From the NCBI GenBank assembly GCA_963681505.1, contig OY811976.1:3577588-3641587 (forward strand): a DNA stretch of 64,000 nt, in the 5' to 3' direction. A model generated the notes under the pieces. That model was not told the DNA's origin and did no database searches. It saw only the letters and a program-made list of their open reading frames with translations. This document shows positions 46,991 to 58,800 of this stretch, one piece after another. Origin of the DNA: Eunapius fragilis. Its lineage: Eukaryota; Porifera; Demospongiae; Spongillida; Spongillidae. The first letter of the stretch is position 1. Every line of letters starts with the position of its first letter. Made by a program: the position numbers and the translations under genes.

Positions 46991-47640
46991 GGAGTGATTC
47001 AAGTAGCGACAATGAGACTGAACTGCAATAGGAACAGGAATAAATGGATGGTTATAACCCTAATGCCTCTGGTAGCTTCGGTTTTTGAACACATTATTCT
47101 AGATGATCCCTTGCTAGCCAAAACTTTGATGTGGTGAGCTTCAGTAAAACGCCAGCTCTGTTGATACATCACTGATTTGGATTTTGTTCACATAATACTG
47201 TCCTTTGGCTTTTGCGGAACAGTGCATCATCCCTCATGCAGATGAATTTTGCAAGCTAAGCGTGATGACAAGTGGACAGGTCATCGGTGAATTTCATCAG
47301 TGGCTGAGGTTGATCTTCGGTGCATCGTTTTTTGTGGGATCCCTAAAAATCCGGTCGTTCAGTCCGGTTTGACAAGACAGGCCTCGTTAACTCGCACGCA
47401 TTGTACATGTTGCCCGGCTTGCAACTACGATATACTTCACTGAACGCTTAATCATGCATTTACTCCTAACTTCACATTCTTGCAGGTTTAAATCGGTTAT
47501 CATAGTGAGTAATAGGGCTGATACCATAAATGGACTATTCAAGTTTTTCTGACCAGCCTCCGGTGAATCTTTATTAATTCCTATGGCGGATATATATTAA
47601 CCCTATCGCTCGTCACGTCCGGACATAAAAGAGGATACAT
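46991..47640. other. Upstream region of the intact F2 gene
   Basis: From about 47340 it matches, inverted, 5511-5860 upstream of F2 copy a. No gene from 46991 to 47340. Confidence 0.45.
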
Positions 47641-47643
47641 TGG

Positions 47644-47651
47644 TATAAATA
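47644..47651 (+). promoter_or_regulatory. TATA box of the F2 gene
   Basis: TATAAATA, about 55 bases before the start codon at 47703. Confidence 0.6.
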
Positions 47652-47702
47652 CGCGACTGCACTACAGAATACATTACTAGGCGAGAGCAACATCAGCAGA
47701 AA

Positions 47703-48392
47703 ATGTTCGTGATGAACTTCCAAGTCCAACTGCAGGCAGCCTGCATTCTTTCACTGGCAGTGATGAATTACGCCAATTTAGAGGATAGATTGACTTCACT
47801 CATGAATAATTTTCATGTTTTGGACGGCTTGAGTTATGCAGTAAGTTGTTCTTTATAGAACGTGATGGAAATGGTCAGTATATGATATGTTCATTTGAAA
47901 AAACTTTTTGGTCCACATGTACAGTTCGAAATACAAGATAACTATGATAAGTTTATCGCATCCTGTAACGTCCTTCGGCAAGCAAGAAGTAATGATTGCA
48001 CCCCGTCAGTGAACTTGAATCGCGTTCGGAATATTACGTGCTCATATGTGGAGCAACAGCCTGTAAGTTGCGTATAATAATAGTAACTATATTGGAAAGC
48101 GTGCATTAGTATATGATTTGTCGTTTTCCCCCTCCAGTACATTAACACCATTTATAGTTGCGAGCAAGTGATTGACTTAATGTGCGCCTTGAACGAAATT
48201 GCTACGATCCGTATTCCTTTCCACATAGCGCAGTTGTGGCAGCCCTTGGTTTTCTCTTTTATCACTACACCTCCATACTTTAATGCGAACAATGTTACAT
48301 GCAGATGGATCAATGATGTGTTCGTTGACATCTCATCTCTTGATCCGCTTTTCAGCGCTGGTTCTCCATTGGATCTGAGTTGTGCTCAGTAA
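47703..48392 (+). CDS. F2 secreted cysteine-containing protein, intact copy
   Basis: Unrecognised host gene. Exons 47703-47840, 47925-48062 and 48138-48392; introns 84 and 75 bases with GTAAGT donors, both phase 0; 176 residues. The N-terminus MFVMNFQVQLQAACILSLAV looks like a signal peptide. Mature cysteines at about 60, 71, 85, 100, 108, 147 and 174. The pattern AxC ... NxTC | SC-x7-C ... C-x2-WI ... CA parallels F1 (AVC ... NNSC | SC-x6-C ... C-x2-WI ... CA), with introns at equivalent places. F2 has one extra cysteine and a longer loop (QLWQPLVFSFITTPPYFNAN). Predicted secreted; function unknown. Two broken copies exist in blocks A and B. Confidence 0.8.
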
Positions 48393-48989
48393 ATTGTATA
48401 GGATGTTTTTCCTTTGCTGACATTTGCACTGCAAATTTGTGAATAGTTTGATTAATAAATTTCAACAGGCAAAGACAATAAATGCAATGATATAATATAT
48501 TACAGGCATGGCTGAGAACGTAAAAGGAGGGCATTACTATTTAGTCGCCTAAGATTCTAAAATTGTATCTACCTCAGCAAACGTTCCAAACAGTATCAAA
48601 TGCATAGAAATACAAAATTTAAACAAAATGATACAGCAATTCAGTTTTAGCTGTTATACTGCTCCTCTAACACCAACGGATGACTCCTTTATGACTTAAG
48701 CTGGATTTACAATGTGACGCTCGCTGAATGTTGCGTCAGCGTCAGCATCAGCGTCGCTGAAACGTCATATTGTAAACAATAATTTGTATACCCCAGCTGA
48801 CGTGACATGACGTGACGTGACGCTGGAATAGACTGGAGTTCTATTGATGTTATTGACTGACCAATTGAATGGACGAGGCACAAAGAATTTAATCATCCTT
48901 GATTAGTTTGACGTCACATCCGGACTGCTGCTATTGTACAGTGTTTGAACGTGTATACCACCATCCTTGGGAAACCTTACGGAATAAAC
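48393..48989. other. Intergenic with GTGACG-rich foldback
   Basis: About 48699-48830 contains facing TTACAATGTGACGC and GACGTTTCAGCGACGC-type sequences and a run of TGACGTGACATGACGTGACG. It looks like a small foldback MITE. No gene. Confidence 0.45.
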
Positions 48990-49790
48990 AGCTGCTATGC
49001 CTAGCACATGGTGCCGAGTGTGACAACAGCAAGTCTGGCGATCCAAATGCCTCCTTTCATAGATTCACTACAAACCTAGAAAGGCGGCTATCTGGCTAGC
49101 TTACCGTGTTTAACTTACTGCCAAAGCCTCACCATCGCGTTTAGCTCCATCAGACATTTTCCAAATAGCGATATGAATAACTCCGAAACTACCCTCGGGA
49201 ATAGGTTATCCTCGACCCCCTCGAGCCAAGAGGGCAAAAATCCGAGAGGCCAATAAGCAGCTAATTGGACTATAGATTCTCTATCGTCAACGTCAGTAAC
49301 ATCGGCACCATCAAGCAGCAAGTCTATGACAACATCCACCTTTATACAACCTCCACTTTCTGTAGCTGATTTCGGAGAACAACTAGGGAGCGACTATCAA
49401 GTGCATGAGTTGCCCAACAATGTTGACGATGCCTCACAGTCTAGCGCATTGCCTACCGATGAGTTTCAATCTAGCTCCCTTCAGACTGAATCATTAGTTA
49501 ATGCTGCCCTGCTAGCCTGTATAGAATATCTAGAAACTCAAAATATACTTCCAGAAACGAATATACACCTACAAAGGTTAACTTCAGGATCAAACAAGAT
49601 GATTGCCTAGTTAGATTATATACTGGGTTCATAAATATCAGGCCTTCTACAACTTCCTTGGTCCAGTTATTAATGATCTGCAGGAGATTACACAATTTTG
49701 TACCAACTTGTTTTGACGGTGAAGAACATGTATTTCCTACAATTGATAAGTTTGGAAGCTTTTGAGTAAATGCATATATCGAGAAATTGC
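48990..49790 (+). pseudogene. THAP plus DDE_Tnp_4-like transposase remnant
   Basis: Weak but ordered signals on the plus strand: KSGDPNASFHRFTTNLERR (about 49030-49087) resembles the middle of a THAP finger; a polar region with RAKRAKIREANKQLI and an open 94-residue stretch (49326-49610) follow; then DDCLVRLYTGFI and FYNFLGPVINDLQ (about 49593-49682) resemble the start of transposases of the DDE_Tnp_4 group that carry THAP domains. The frame is broken more than once, and catalytic residues are not seen. A Harbinger/ISL2EU-like DNA transposon is the best guess. Confidence 0.4.
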
Positions 49791-50468
49791 CCATACATCG
49801 GCGGTCATCTTGCATTTTATTTCAAATTGAATTATAAATGACGTTAAAAAATTCTAAACATCGATCTCAATGTTTGCTAGTATTTTCACTGCAATAAGAG
49901 CAAGCAATGTTATACGAAAATCAAGGCAAATTACTACCGCATCTAATTATAATATTCAGCACATAACTACAGTTAAGTCATCGTTTTATTAATTAATTTT
50001 CAGCTGTTACTAAACCCTTTACTTGATCACGTGCTACAATTACGGATGACGTAAAATAATAGATCGTTATTGCAAATGGATTCGCTTTCGCACTATACCT
50101 GCCTGCAGTGCCTGGTCTGCCTGCCAAGGCTATTGTAATTCGTTTTCTCAAAGCTTATGGGGGCATTCCTGGATTTGGTACCATTTGATCTGCGGCGCCT
50201 AAAGCTGTCCTGGGGGGGGGGGGTGTGTAGGCAAATTTGTAGGCCTAGTTCGCGGTCCCTATATAACTACGAAGGCTGAGCCCAGCTCGAACCAAGCACT
50301 CAGCCTCGAACCAGGCGTATTAGTACTACAATAGCACTAGTATGACTTGCCGTATGCCTAGTTCGAGCTCGGCCTAGTTAGGTTCAGTGGTATGATCGAT
50401 AGCGCAAGTCGCGGTTCATTATATTCATTCTAGCAATTAAAAGGCATACATGTAATGTGATATGTGGC
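49791..50468. other. Unassigned stretch
   Basis: No gene. Begins with the CCCATACATCGGCGG stretch shared with 41060; a G-run is at about 50212-50223. Confidence 0.4.
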
Positions 50469-50493
50469 GGGGGGGGGGGGGGGGGGGGGGGGG
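50469..50493 (+). repeat. Poly-G run
   Basis: About 25 consecutive G; further G runs at 50617-50633. Confidence 0.9.
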
Positions 50494-51674
50494 AAGTGGA
50501 TGAGGTACATATGTAACCATGTCCGGTTGTCTTCGTATGATGTCATCAGTAGGAATAGCCATTGATCCATCAGTTGACAAGGAGACAATTGTATGGGTCA
50601 GGAGGCAAGTGGGGAGAGGGGGGGGGGGGGGGGTTAGATGTCTTTTTCTTTTTTTTTTTTTGTATGGCATGCACTACGTTTCTTGACCACATCATATCAG
50701 CAGTGCATGGGCAATTGGTTTGGTGTTGTGTAAATAAGCCATACAAATGTTTTTAGTAAAATCAGCCAGGCGAAAAATAGTTTTGAAAAAAACTTCATGC
50801 ATTGGCCCACATAACCTAGCTAACGTGTCCATACACCTGTGTGAGCCATCATGTCGTTGATTTATTCTTTTAGCTGCTCTGTTAAAAAAAAAAGACCCGA
50901 AGGGTGTTAGGTTTGAGGCGCTATGATAGCAATATACATTAATGCAGTACAGTATATACAAAAATCCATGCACTTTATAAACTACACCCTCACGAAGCTC
51001 CATTGTTGTGATGTCTGAGTTCGACCGTGAGATAATATTTAAATATTTATAATATAACTAGGTATACTGGATATAATTTAAAGTTGAAAATGAAGATTTA
51101 GGAACAATCGGAGAATGGGCCACAGCAAAAAGAACTGAAACCCGCAATTTATTATCATTAGTAACAATTAAGAATTATTGCAAAGTAAAGATGGCTGAAA
51201 TTCGTATTACAACTGTGCATGCAGCTCTGCGAGCAAACAAACGGTAAGGCAGTATCATAGCGTTATGTAGTGTTTTGCGCATGACATAATAATGAAAAAG
51301 CGTTGGCGGTTGGGGCTCCGCCTTTGACCTCCTAGAAGGATACCCCTCCCGCACCCTCCCCGCTTTAAATTTAATTAACAACCCCCCTTTTCTGGATCTG
51401 CCCCTGTTCCACGTAATTGGACACCCAGTGCCTGCATCCTTGCAGCGAAGGGCCACTCGATCCACACAGATAGCCTGTATCCACATAGGAATTGTATTCC
51501 ATATTGAACTCATATCCTGTGAACCGAACAGGTAAATGGAGCGTAAGGCATGAAGTTCAGTAACACAAAGAGTTCAATCGAATCGAGTCCAATGAAGTAG
51601 TTACGGAGTTCTGGCACTCAGGAAAGCAGAGTATACGGAGGCCAGCTCCAGACTCCGTCACTTTAAAAATATAT
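50494..51674. other. Unassigned stretch with MITE fragment
   Basis: 51370-51410 (CCCCCCTTTTCTGGATCTGC then CCCTG) is one end of the CAGGGGCGGAT-type MITE. Open frames on either strand here lack recognisable domains. Confidence 0.4.
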
Positions 51675-51924
51675 GGGGCAGTGCAAGAGAAAATTGGGCT
51701 TTTGCAATTTTTTTCAAGTTTTCAAATTTAACAGTTTTTGGATACAAGATAGCGCTCTCTACAAAACAGTTCTTACGCATCCAAAATTGGACAGTGTATC
51801 ATAGAGCTACAAAGCGCTGAATTTTTAATTAGCCATACATTTCAATGGCAAGCATTACTTTCTTTTAGTTGTCTTGGAATTTCTCAAAATCCTACATAAG
51901 CCCGAATTACTCTTGCACTGCCCC
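51675..51924. mobile_element. TA-flanked MITE with GGGGCAGTGCAAGAG ends
   Basis: 250 bases; ends GGGGCAGTGCAAGAG and CTCTTGCACTGCCCC are perfect inverted repeats, with weaker symmetry inward to about 31 bases. ATAT/TATA lies outside both ends, as expected for TA-targeting (mariner-type) insertions. A partial relative may lie near 62050-62085. Confidence 0.8.
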
Positions 51925-52139
51925 ATATATATATATATTCACGTTATTTACATTGTGGTATGCTTTTACTACACTTTTCTACGCGAAGGGATTACTTTTC
52001 TACTAATATTAGTACAACTGTGAAGGCTAATGAACATCAACGCAAACAGTTGTATTTTCCAAAAGCTACAGATATTATCAATGTAAATAAAGTGCTATGT
52101 TTTAAAATTGTTGAAAAACGATGGCATATGAACCAATGT
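51925..52139. other. Spacer before gypsy fragment
   Basis: No feature recognised. Confidence 0.4.
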
Positions 52140-52641
52140 TTTTGCCTGTGTTGGAGGTGAGGCCATTACAGTTGTGCAGCAGGATAACAATGTATTGCCA
52201 AACAATGTTCCAGCACAACAAGCGATCGTGGAAAATGACCATGCAGACTGAAGAACCAGAAGTAAATGCGCCTATAAGAGTAGTCCTTAAGTCTAGCTTG
52301 CTATATCACTCCCTCCTTTAGTAGACATGTCCACATGTCAGCACATAATCCAGTTGGTTGTATCCTTTCACGAGCTGATTGACACAATCCTTGCTGTAGT
52401 ATAGGTTTCTCTTTAACATCCTGTAAACCTTCATTCTCAGGATATGCAGTAACTGACTAGATTGCCTGGATTTTAATGTAGTGCATATGACCTTTACACT
52501 TCCCTTGTATCCCTATTTAAGTGCATTGATGTATGAAGAGAATGCTTTTTGCATATGAGAGTCAATAGCGGAACCATTCTCTTTCACTTGGTTCGATTCA
52601 TTGTGCACATGTGTATGAGTGTCACTGTGGTTTTTAACCCA
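52140..52641. mobile_element. Rearranged gypsy terminal-repeat fragment
   Basis: About 52440-52641 is a terminal repeat of the 1/20638/36226 gypsy lineage in inverted orientation, ending TTTTTAACCCA. The part before it contains short segments of the sequence next to the purine tract in the opposite orientation, so the piece has been rearranged. It is only a fragment. Confidence 0.6.
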
Positions 52642-52989
52642 TGCATGCTCAATGCATGCAGAGCATCTAGTAACTAAATAATCCCTCAATACATCGGTTT
52701 AGATATAAAAATTAATAAAACTTGACAAATGCACATTGTATAGCTGCCCATGCTTATAAGCTCATTCATGAAACCGAGCACATACCTGCAGTAGAAGAAA
52801 CTATTTGCACGTGTACCCAACATGTATACTGCACGATATCAGTACTTCCTTAATGCCCTTGAAATATATTCTCTAGGTACGCTATGCTACGCGTGCATAC
52901 ACCTCACCGAAATAGGTGATTGAACAATCGATAAATTGATTGGCAGTTATATACACCGCTCCTCAAACTTAGTTACTTAGCTTTTACAA

Positions 52990-53398
52990 TTTGGATGAGT
53001 ATGAATAACAGTACGTTATGCACAACGAAATAATCATCTAATTTTGTTCTTGTAGTGCACAGATTTATATTGTTGGTGATACATTGATTACACGGTGCGG
53101 GTTTGCTTCCTTTGAACGTGGTGTGTAGAACATTCACAATCTCCGCTGTACCGCAGTAAGCAGACACGAAATGATTGTAGCGATGATGATAGCTGAAATG
53201 TTAAAAGTAATGGAATAAAGAATCCACATTGTAAATCTTTGCTCTTACCCATGCGCACGAGTTGTTGATAACAGCGTCCTTGAGTGCCATCAAAGCATCG
53301 CAACGGCTCTCATTGGTGTTTTCACTTGACCACGGTAAGTTCTTCAAAAGACACACTGCAATAAGTAGTTTGGAGCCTAATCGGTGATATTTCCCCCC
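52990..53398 (-). pseudogene. F1 3' fragment near 53 kb
   Basis: Exon 2 is nearly whole (53398-53249, with VCLLKNLPWSSENTNESRCD and VINNSCAW) and exon 3 starts at 53192. Exon 1 and promoter are absent and exon 3 is frame-disturbed as in the other fragments. The right boundary, just past exon 2, joins unrelated sequence. Confidence 0.65.
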
Positions 53399-53728
53399 CT
53401 TATAAACGCTAATCTGAAAGTATTGTGAGCACGCAATGTAGACAGCGCTGCCGCGATGTATCACGATATTTTGCGATATATGCGATGTATTTTGGTCCTA
53501 TCGCGATACAAACATGCATATTATATACAAAGATAGACGGAAGAATGGATGGAAATATACGAAAAGAAATTCAGCAGGTGTAACTATAGTGTTCGGCCAT
53601 ACACGCTGTCGTACTGCTTACACATGCCGTAAATATTCCGCCCCGATCGAAATAAAAATGGCTCGTACTTAAACGTGTAAGAGCGAACGCTTTTTTTTAC
53701 GTCAAGTACATCAGTGGGTTATTTTAAT

Positions 53729-53765
<37 letters not shown>

Positions 53766-54735
53766 GGTGGGCTTTCTTGTATATAGAAATAGAGGCGAAA
53801 TTACACGCTTTGCATTATGCCACTCCATGAAACAAAGTCGTTCTGGTAAGTGGCTCCATCATTTCTTTTCTGGTTCATATGACACATGCTGTGGGAAACC
53901 CTTCTGAAGGTACGTGAACATAGATGAGATAAAAATTCTCTACGATATCCCCGTGCCCTACAGCATGATATGACGGTTAATGTGTTGGGATTTTTTTGTC
54001 GCGGAGCCACAACAACGCAGCCTCAACAATGATAATGGTGTGAATATTAACAAATATTATTAACATATTGTCTATTTGCATCCTAAAATGTGTACAGTGG
54101 TACACAAATTAATCCTTTCATTTTGCTGCATATCACATACCACCAGGGAGCATTATACACAACTTGTGAAAATCTATACCCCCTATGGTGGTATTAACTT
54201 GTGGTTAAATGTGTAATGAATATGCTAATTTTGGCTAATTGCAATAACAACTCTTAATCCTGTTATCTATAGCACTGCAGAACACTGTAAAAGTTAGAGA
54301 TTAAAACAAACATGATGGGAACATTCTCAATAAGTCAAATTTTTTATTTTGTATGTACATCAATCAAATGCTGTTTCTTTTTGGTAATCACTTTTACCGT
54401 CAAATGCTCTGATTTGTGTACACCTGTACACATATTACATTGCTTAGCATACTGTTTTCAAATGAGTATTGAAAGTGATAGAGGTCATGATATAGTAACT
54501 ATAAATTATTTATGTGGTTGTATCAGGAAAGTTTTGCAGTAAAATATGTACAGGTGTACACAAATTAGCCCAATATGCAGGAAAATGATGTTGATTGCAA
54601 AAGAATCATGCAAATTCAACTACTTGTGTATCAAAAACAGCAACAATGCAAGTGCATCATAAATGTTTATGTTGTCTCAGTAGTATCACTCCACCATCTC
54701 AGGGCAGTCTGCTGCTTTAGATTTGAGGTTTTACT
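53399..54735. other. Unassigned stretch with G-run and short palindromes
   Basis: A G-run covers 53729-53763. Near 54410-54440 and 54545-54570 are repeated TGTACACCTGTACACA-type palindromes. No gene supported. Confidence 0.45.
53729..53763 (+). repeat. Poly-G run
   Basis: About 35 consecutive G. Confidence 0.9.
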
Positions 54736-54992
54736 TCTGCACTCCTACTTGCACTTCCTCTACCTCTACTTGCACTTCCTCTACCTCTACTTGCACTTCC
54801 TCTACCAATACTTGCACTTCCTCTACCTCTCTTGCACTTCCGCTACCTCTACTTGCATCTCCTCTACGCTTTCACTATTTGCACCTTCAGTGTTTGCACT
54901 TCACTATTCGCGCCTTCACTATTCGTGCCTCCACTATTTGCACCACCACTACTCACGCCTCCACCATTTGCACCTCCACTATTCGAGCCTTC
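54736..54992 (+). repeat. Compound minisatellite
   Basis: First half: units of about 21 bases (TTGCACTTCCTCTACCTCTA). Second half: units of 15-18 bases around CACTATTCG-CGCCTTCACTA. It sits where an F3 gene would be expected by comparison with block A, since the inverted F3 upstream sequence starts directly after it. Confidence 0.85.
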
Positions 54993-55846
54993 GAATTCAG
55001 TGCTCTATAGTTAAGCAGCACCCACAAATAAAGCATATTATACCAGGAAATCCTAGTTATATACATTCGCGCAATGGAAGGTAGCCCGTCTATGGCCTGT
55101 AATGTGGACTTAAGAGCTCACGTACACATGCATTCAACACATGTGCTGCTACACCATTACATTATTAATACTCAAGCAAACAGGCCTTAAATATAGCTAC
55201 TCCCGTCCGCATTTTGTGCCCCGTCTAATGCTGTTTCTTTCCTGCAAGCCTTGAGACACTTACACTGCTTACATTGTATACGTAGCAGGAATTTACTAAG
55301 TATCACTACTGCCATCATCACAGCCCTCCCACATAAATACCTATTCGGCGATGGTTGTAACTTAGCAACCACTCTGAGTTTCATCAAGTACCTTTTTAAG
55401 GAATAATCCTTCCAAGCAGTTTTATAAAGACATCAAGCAGGAATGCACACTGCAAGTATTACTATTCACATTGTTATGAGCATGTCGAGGCCCGACTTTT
55501 AACCGCTGGTCTGCTTTGAGGGAGGCCAGCCCATTTTAAAACTGGCCAGCTGGGCCTCTTTGAAGAAACAGATGAACGTAGGAACGTTAGCATGCTACCT
55601 TTGTGATAATTATCACGCTTAGAAGATTAGAAGAACGTCCCAAAACCGGCCAGCTCGTGCTTGGTCCGCATGCGAGTAAAGTATACACGTGTGTCTTGCG
55701 AGGTGCAAGTGGTTGCTGTAGTTTGATATGTGTACAAGAATGCTTAGATAAAGACATGTTCCTTCAATGTCAAGGGAATCACGAAAGACATAAACGCAGA
55801 ACATGAAGAAAACACGAGGATTAGGCTAAATATCAGTCATGTTCTG
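54993..55846. other. F1/F3 upstream region left of the pogo element
   Basis: 55010-55190 is the inverted F3 upstream region without its gene; 55190-55846 is the distal F1 upstream region (GGCCAGCTGGGCC near 55544). No coding feature. Confidence 0.5.
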
Positions 55847-55848
55847 TA

Positions 55849-58800
55849 AGGGTAATTTTCCATTTAAGAACCGATGTCCTAATAAGAACCGGAAGGGGGG
55901 GTAGGGGGTCTGTGCGTACCGCGTAAGGGTGACGAGTTTTTTCAAAAGCGAAACAAACCAAAACCGTGTAGCCTTGTGATTTTCCTTCTTGCTCTTGTTC
56001 AGCTTCTAGTACAAGCGGGGGGAGGGGCGGGAAAGTATTTGGACGAAAACAACAACCGAAACCAGCCTTGTTGGCTCGGTTCCTCCGCTCTTGTGTTTAT
56101 CCTCCACTCGGAGCTAAACACGGCCATGACTTGTTTCTTTTTGACGCTCAGGTGTAATATTAAAATAGACTTTAGCTTTATTGCTATAGTATACTACTCT
56201 TACTAGTAATTTGTAAACCCGCAATTATGGCGGCTCTGTGGTACTACTCCAATCTTGAAGATGCTAAAACTGCCTACCCGTTCAGTGAGTTTCAGCGACG
56301 CTTGTGTCAGGACAAGGGTGTTAAGGTTGGTGTTAAGAAGGAGCATTATGACACTTTTATCGAGGCCCTTCAGGGTCGTCGCTTTCAACAAGTTATTTCT
56401 CGGTCGAAAGTGAAACATCTCTTAGAGTTCCCATCCCTGATCAAAACTCATGACATCCATGATAAAGCACAGGATATAGCTACGATTATCTTACAGGAGG
56501 AAGCAGCAACTAGGGCTATGATTGAGAAAGATCAAGAACAGCCACAGTCGTCCAGGGGTGGGAGACCTCCTAAGAATGCTAAGGGTGGAGGGAGGAAGCC
56601 CCTGGCCCAGCTTATTGGCCAAGCCTCTAATGCCTTACATGTTCGGCAATCTACTGTCAGACCTACTGGTAAAGAGAACAAGACCAAGAGAGCCATAAAG
56701 AAGAAAAAGAAGGGGGTGAAGGTCAGGAGCCAAAAGCTGCAGCGTACTAACTATTCACAAGGTGAAGCCCATGTTCGATTGACCGAAGCTGTCAAATGTG
56801 CTGAAGAATTGAAGACACTGAGGGTGAATGGTGAGGCTGCACCTCAGGAGTGGGGAGGAGTATGGCCATCTCAGAAATGCATTGCCATGAAGTATAAGGT
56901 GGCTAGGTCTGTGCTTACCAAGACACTACTGGGGAAGAGGGATCTGGATACTCATCAGGGCCGCCAATGTGTTCTAGGAAAGGATGTTGAGCATAAAATT
57001 GTGCAATATGCAACCGACATGGATGACCACGGCTTTGGCCTCAATATGAAGAGCATGATGTGGTTAACCCAGCGGGTGGCTGCTGCCTATGGAATGCAGG
57101 GCTTCAAGGCCACATACAGATGGCTGGCTGGCCTTTTCCGCCGTTATGCAGAGCTTGCCAAAAGGAGGTCTCAAGCCTTTCAGCGGCTAAGGGCCGGAGG
57201 GATGAATGCTACCCAGATCAGTGAGTATTTTACCATACTTCCGAAGGTAATTGATGAATGCTTGACTGCAGATGACCTAATGGAGATGGATCCAAACCTC
57301 ATTGCCAACCTGGATGAGACCAACATCACACAGGACATTCATGGTGGTTTGATCATATCTAAAAGAGGGAAACGAGATGTCAAAAAAGTGAGGAATAAGG
57401 GATCTGGAAAGAGTCGCTGTACATCAGTCAATGTGATCAGTGCTGGTGATTACATCTATGACAGCTTCCTCCTATTAGAGGGGCAGGAGGTGGATAAGAA
57501 ACAGATTCTAAGACATCCTGATGGGAGGGAAGATCTGAAATGCCTGAAGGAAGGAACAGGGTGGGCCATGACTCCATGTGGTTACATGAATGATGAGACA
57601 TGGGATGAGAAGGTGACACCATGGATCATAAACCAGGTAGGTCTAACTGTCCATCCATGATTTATTCATATCTATCATGTCTTTGTTGTAGGTGAACAAG
57701 ATGAGGGAGGCTACAGGTAATCAGAACAAGCATGTCATCCTTGTTCTCGATGGATTTGGGAGCCACTGCTATAGCTGGAAGTCCCTTCATAAGATGGCTG
57801 ATGCCAAGATCAAGGTGATAAAAATGCCTTCCCATACATCCAGTGCCCTCCAGCCTTTGGATGTGGCAGTTTTCAAGGTACTCAAAGGGGAATGGCGGGC
57901 CTTTGTAGACCTGTACCAGTTGGCCATGCCAGGAGAAGCCATGAGCAAATATGATCTGTGTAAGTGGTTCCAGGTCATATGGGAGAAGATTATGGAGGGA
58001 AATGAGTTGGCCAGACAGGGTATGAAGAAGAGTGGTTTATGCCCTTTTAATTCTAAGTGGGTGGTGGAGAACAAGGACAAGCTTACCATTTCTGAGTCCT
58101 TCACTTGTACAGAAGACGATCTGGCAGTTCTTGCTGTGGCTGAAGAGTATGACATCCAGTCAGAAACGGTAGCAAGGGATATCATCACTGTGAGGGGCAT
58201 GTTATCATCGCCTCGCCTGCAAGAATCCATTAACACCATCATTGACTCAGCTGAGATTGAGCAGACTGTCACAGCTGATGATGTGATGGACTTGCTGCAT
58301 AGGGTGGAGAGGTACGAAGTATCATTGGACTTACCAGAGGATGCAATCCTTGCCAAGCCATGGTGGCAAGAGAAGATTAAAGAATGGCTTGAGAGGGCTG
58401 GCTGTGGTGATGATGCAGTTGATGGTGCATGTGACGATGGCCATTCACAAGGCCCAAGCAGGAAGAAGGCTCGTGGACCTAAGATCCATAAGGCCACTGG
58501 AGAGAGATTAAGTGCCCCATGGGATTGTACAGCACCCTCAAGATTGGCCATGTTGGCAGAGCAATTAGATAAAGAAATGGAGGCAGAACAGGAGAAGAAG
58601 GCCAAACAACTTGAAAAAGAAGAAAAGAAGAGAAAGAGAGAGGAAGAGGCTGCCAAAAAGGCACAGGACAAGGCAAAGATGTTAGAAGAGCAGCACATGG
58701 TTGTCACTCTTCTTGAGTCCCTGGGCTTTTTACCAGCCAGTTTCAACTTAGCTACCAGCATTATTACAAAGAGTATCTTGAGTCAGTTCATTAAAGCCCA

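Noticed and set aside
47703-48392. F2 or F1 as a known helical cytokine
   Set aside because: Phase-0 introns and likely helices are compatible, but no family signature can be seen by eye, so it is mentioned only as a speculation to test.
51175-51513. Minus-strand open frame of 112 codons
   Set aside because: It overlaps a MITE end and shows no domain or conservation elsewhere in the window.
54575-55084. Overlapping open frames of 95-169 codons on the plus strand
   Set aside because: They are open because of the minisatellite unit lengths and have low-complexity composition.
57787-58761. Long antisense open frame of 324 codons
   Set aside because: It lies opposite transposase exon 2, has no recognisable domain, and follows from the codon bias of the sense frame.
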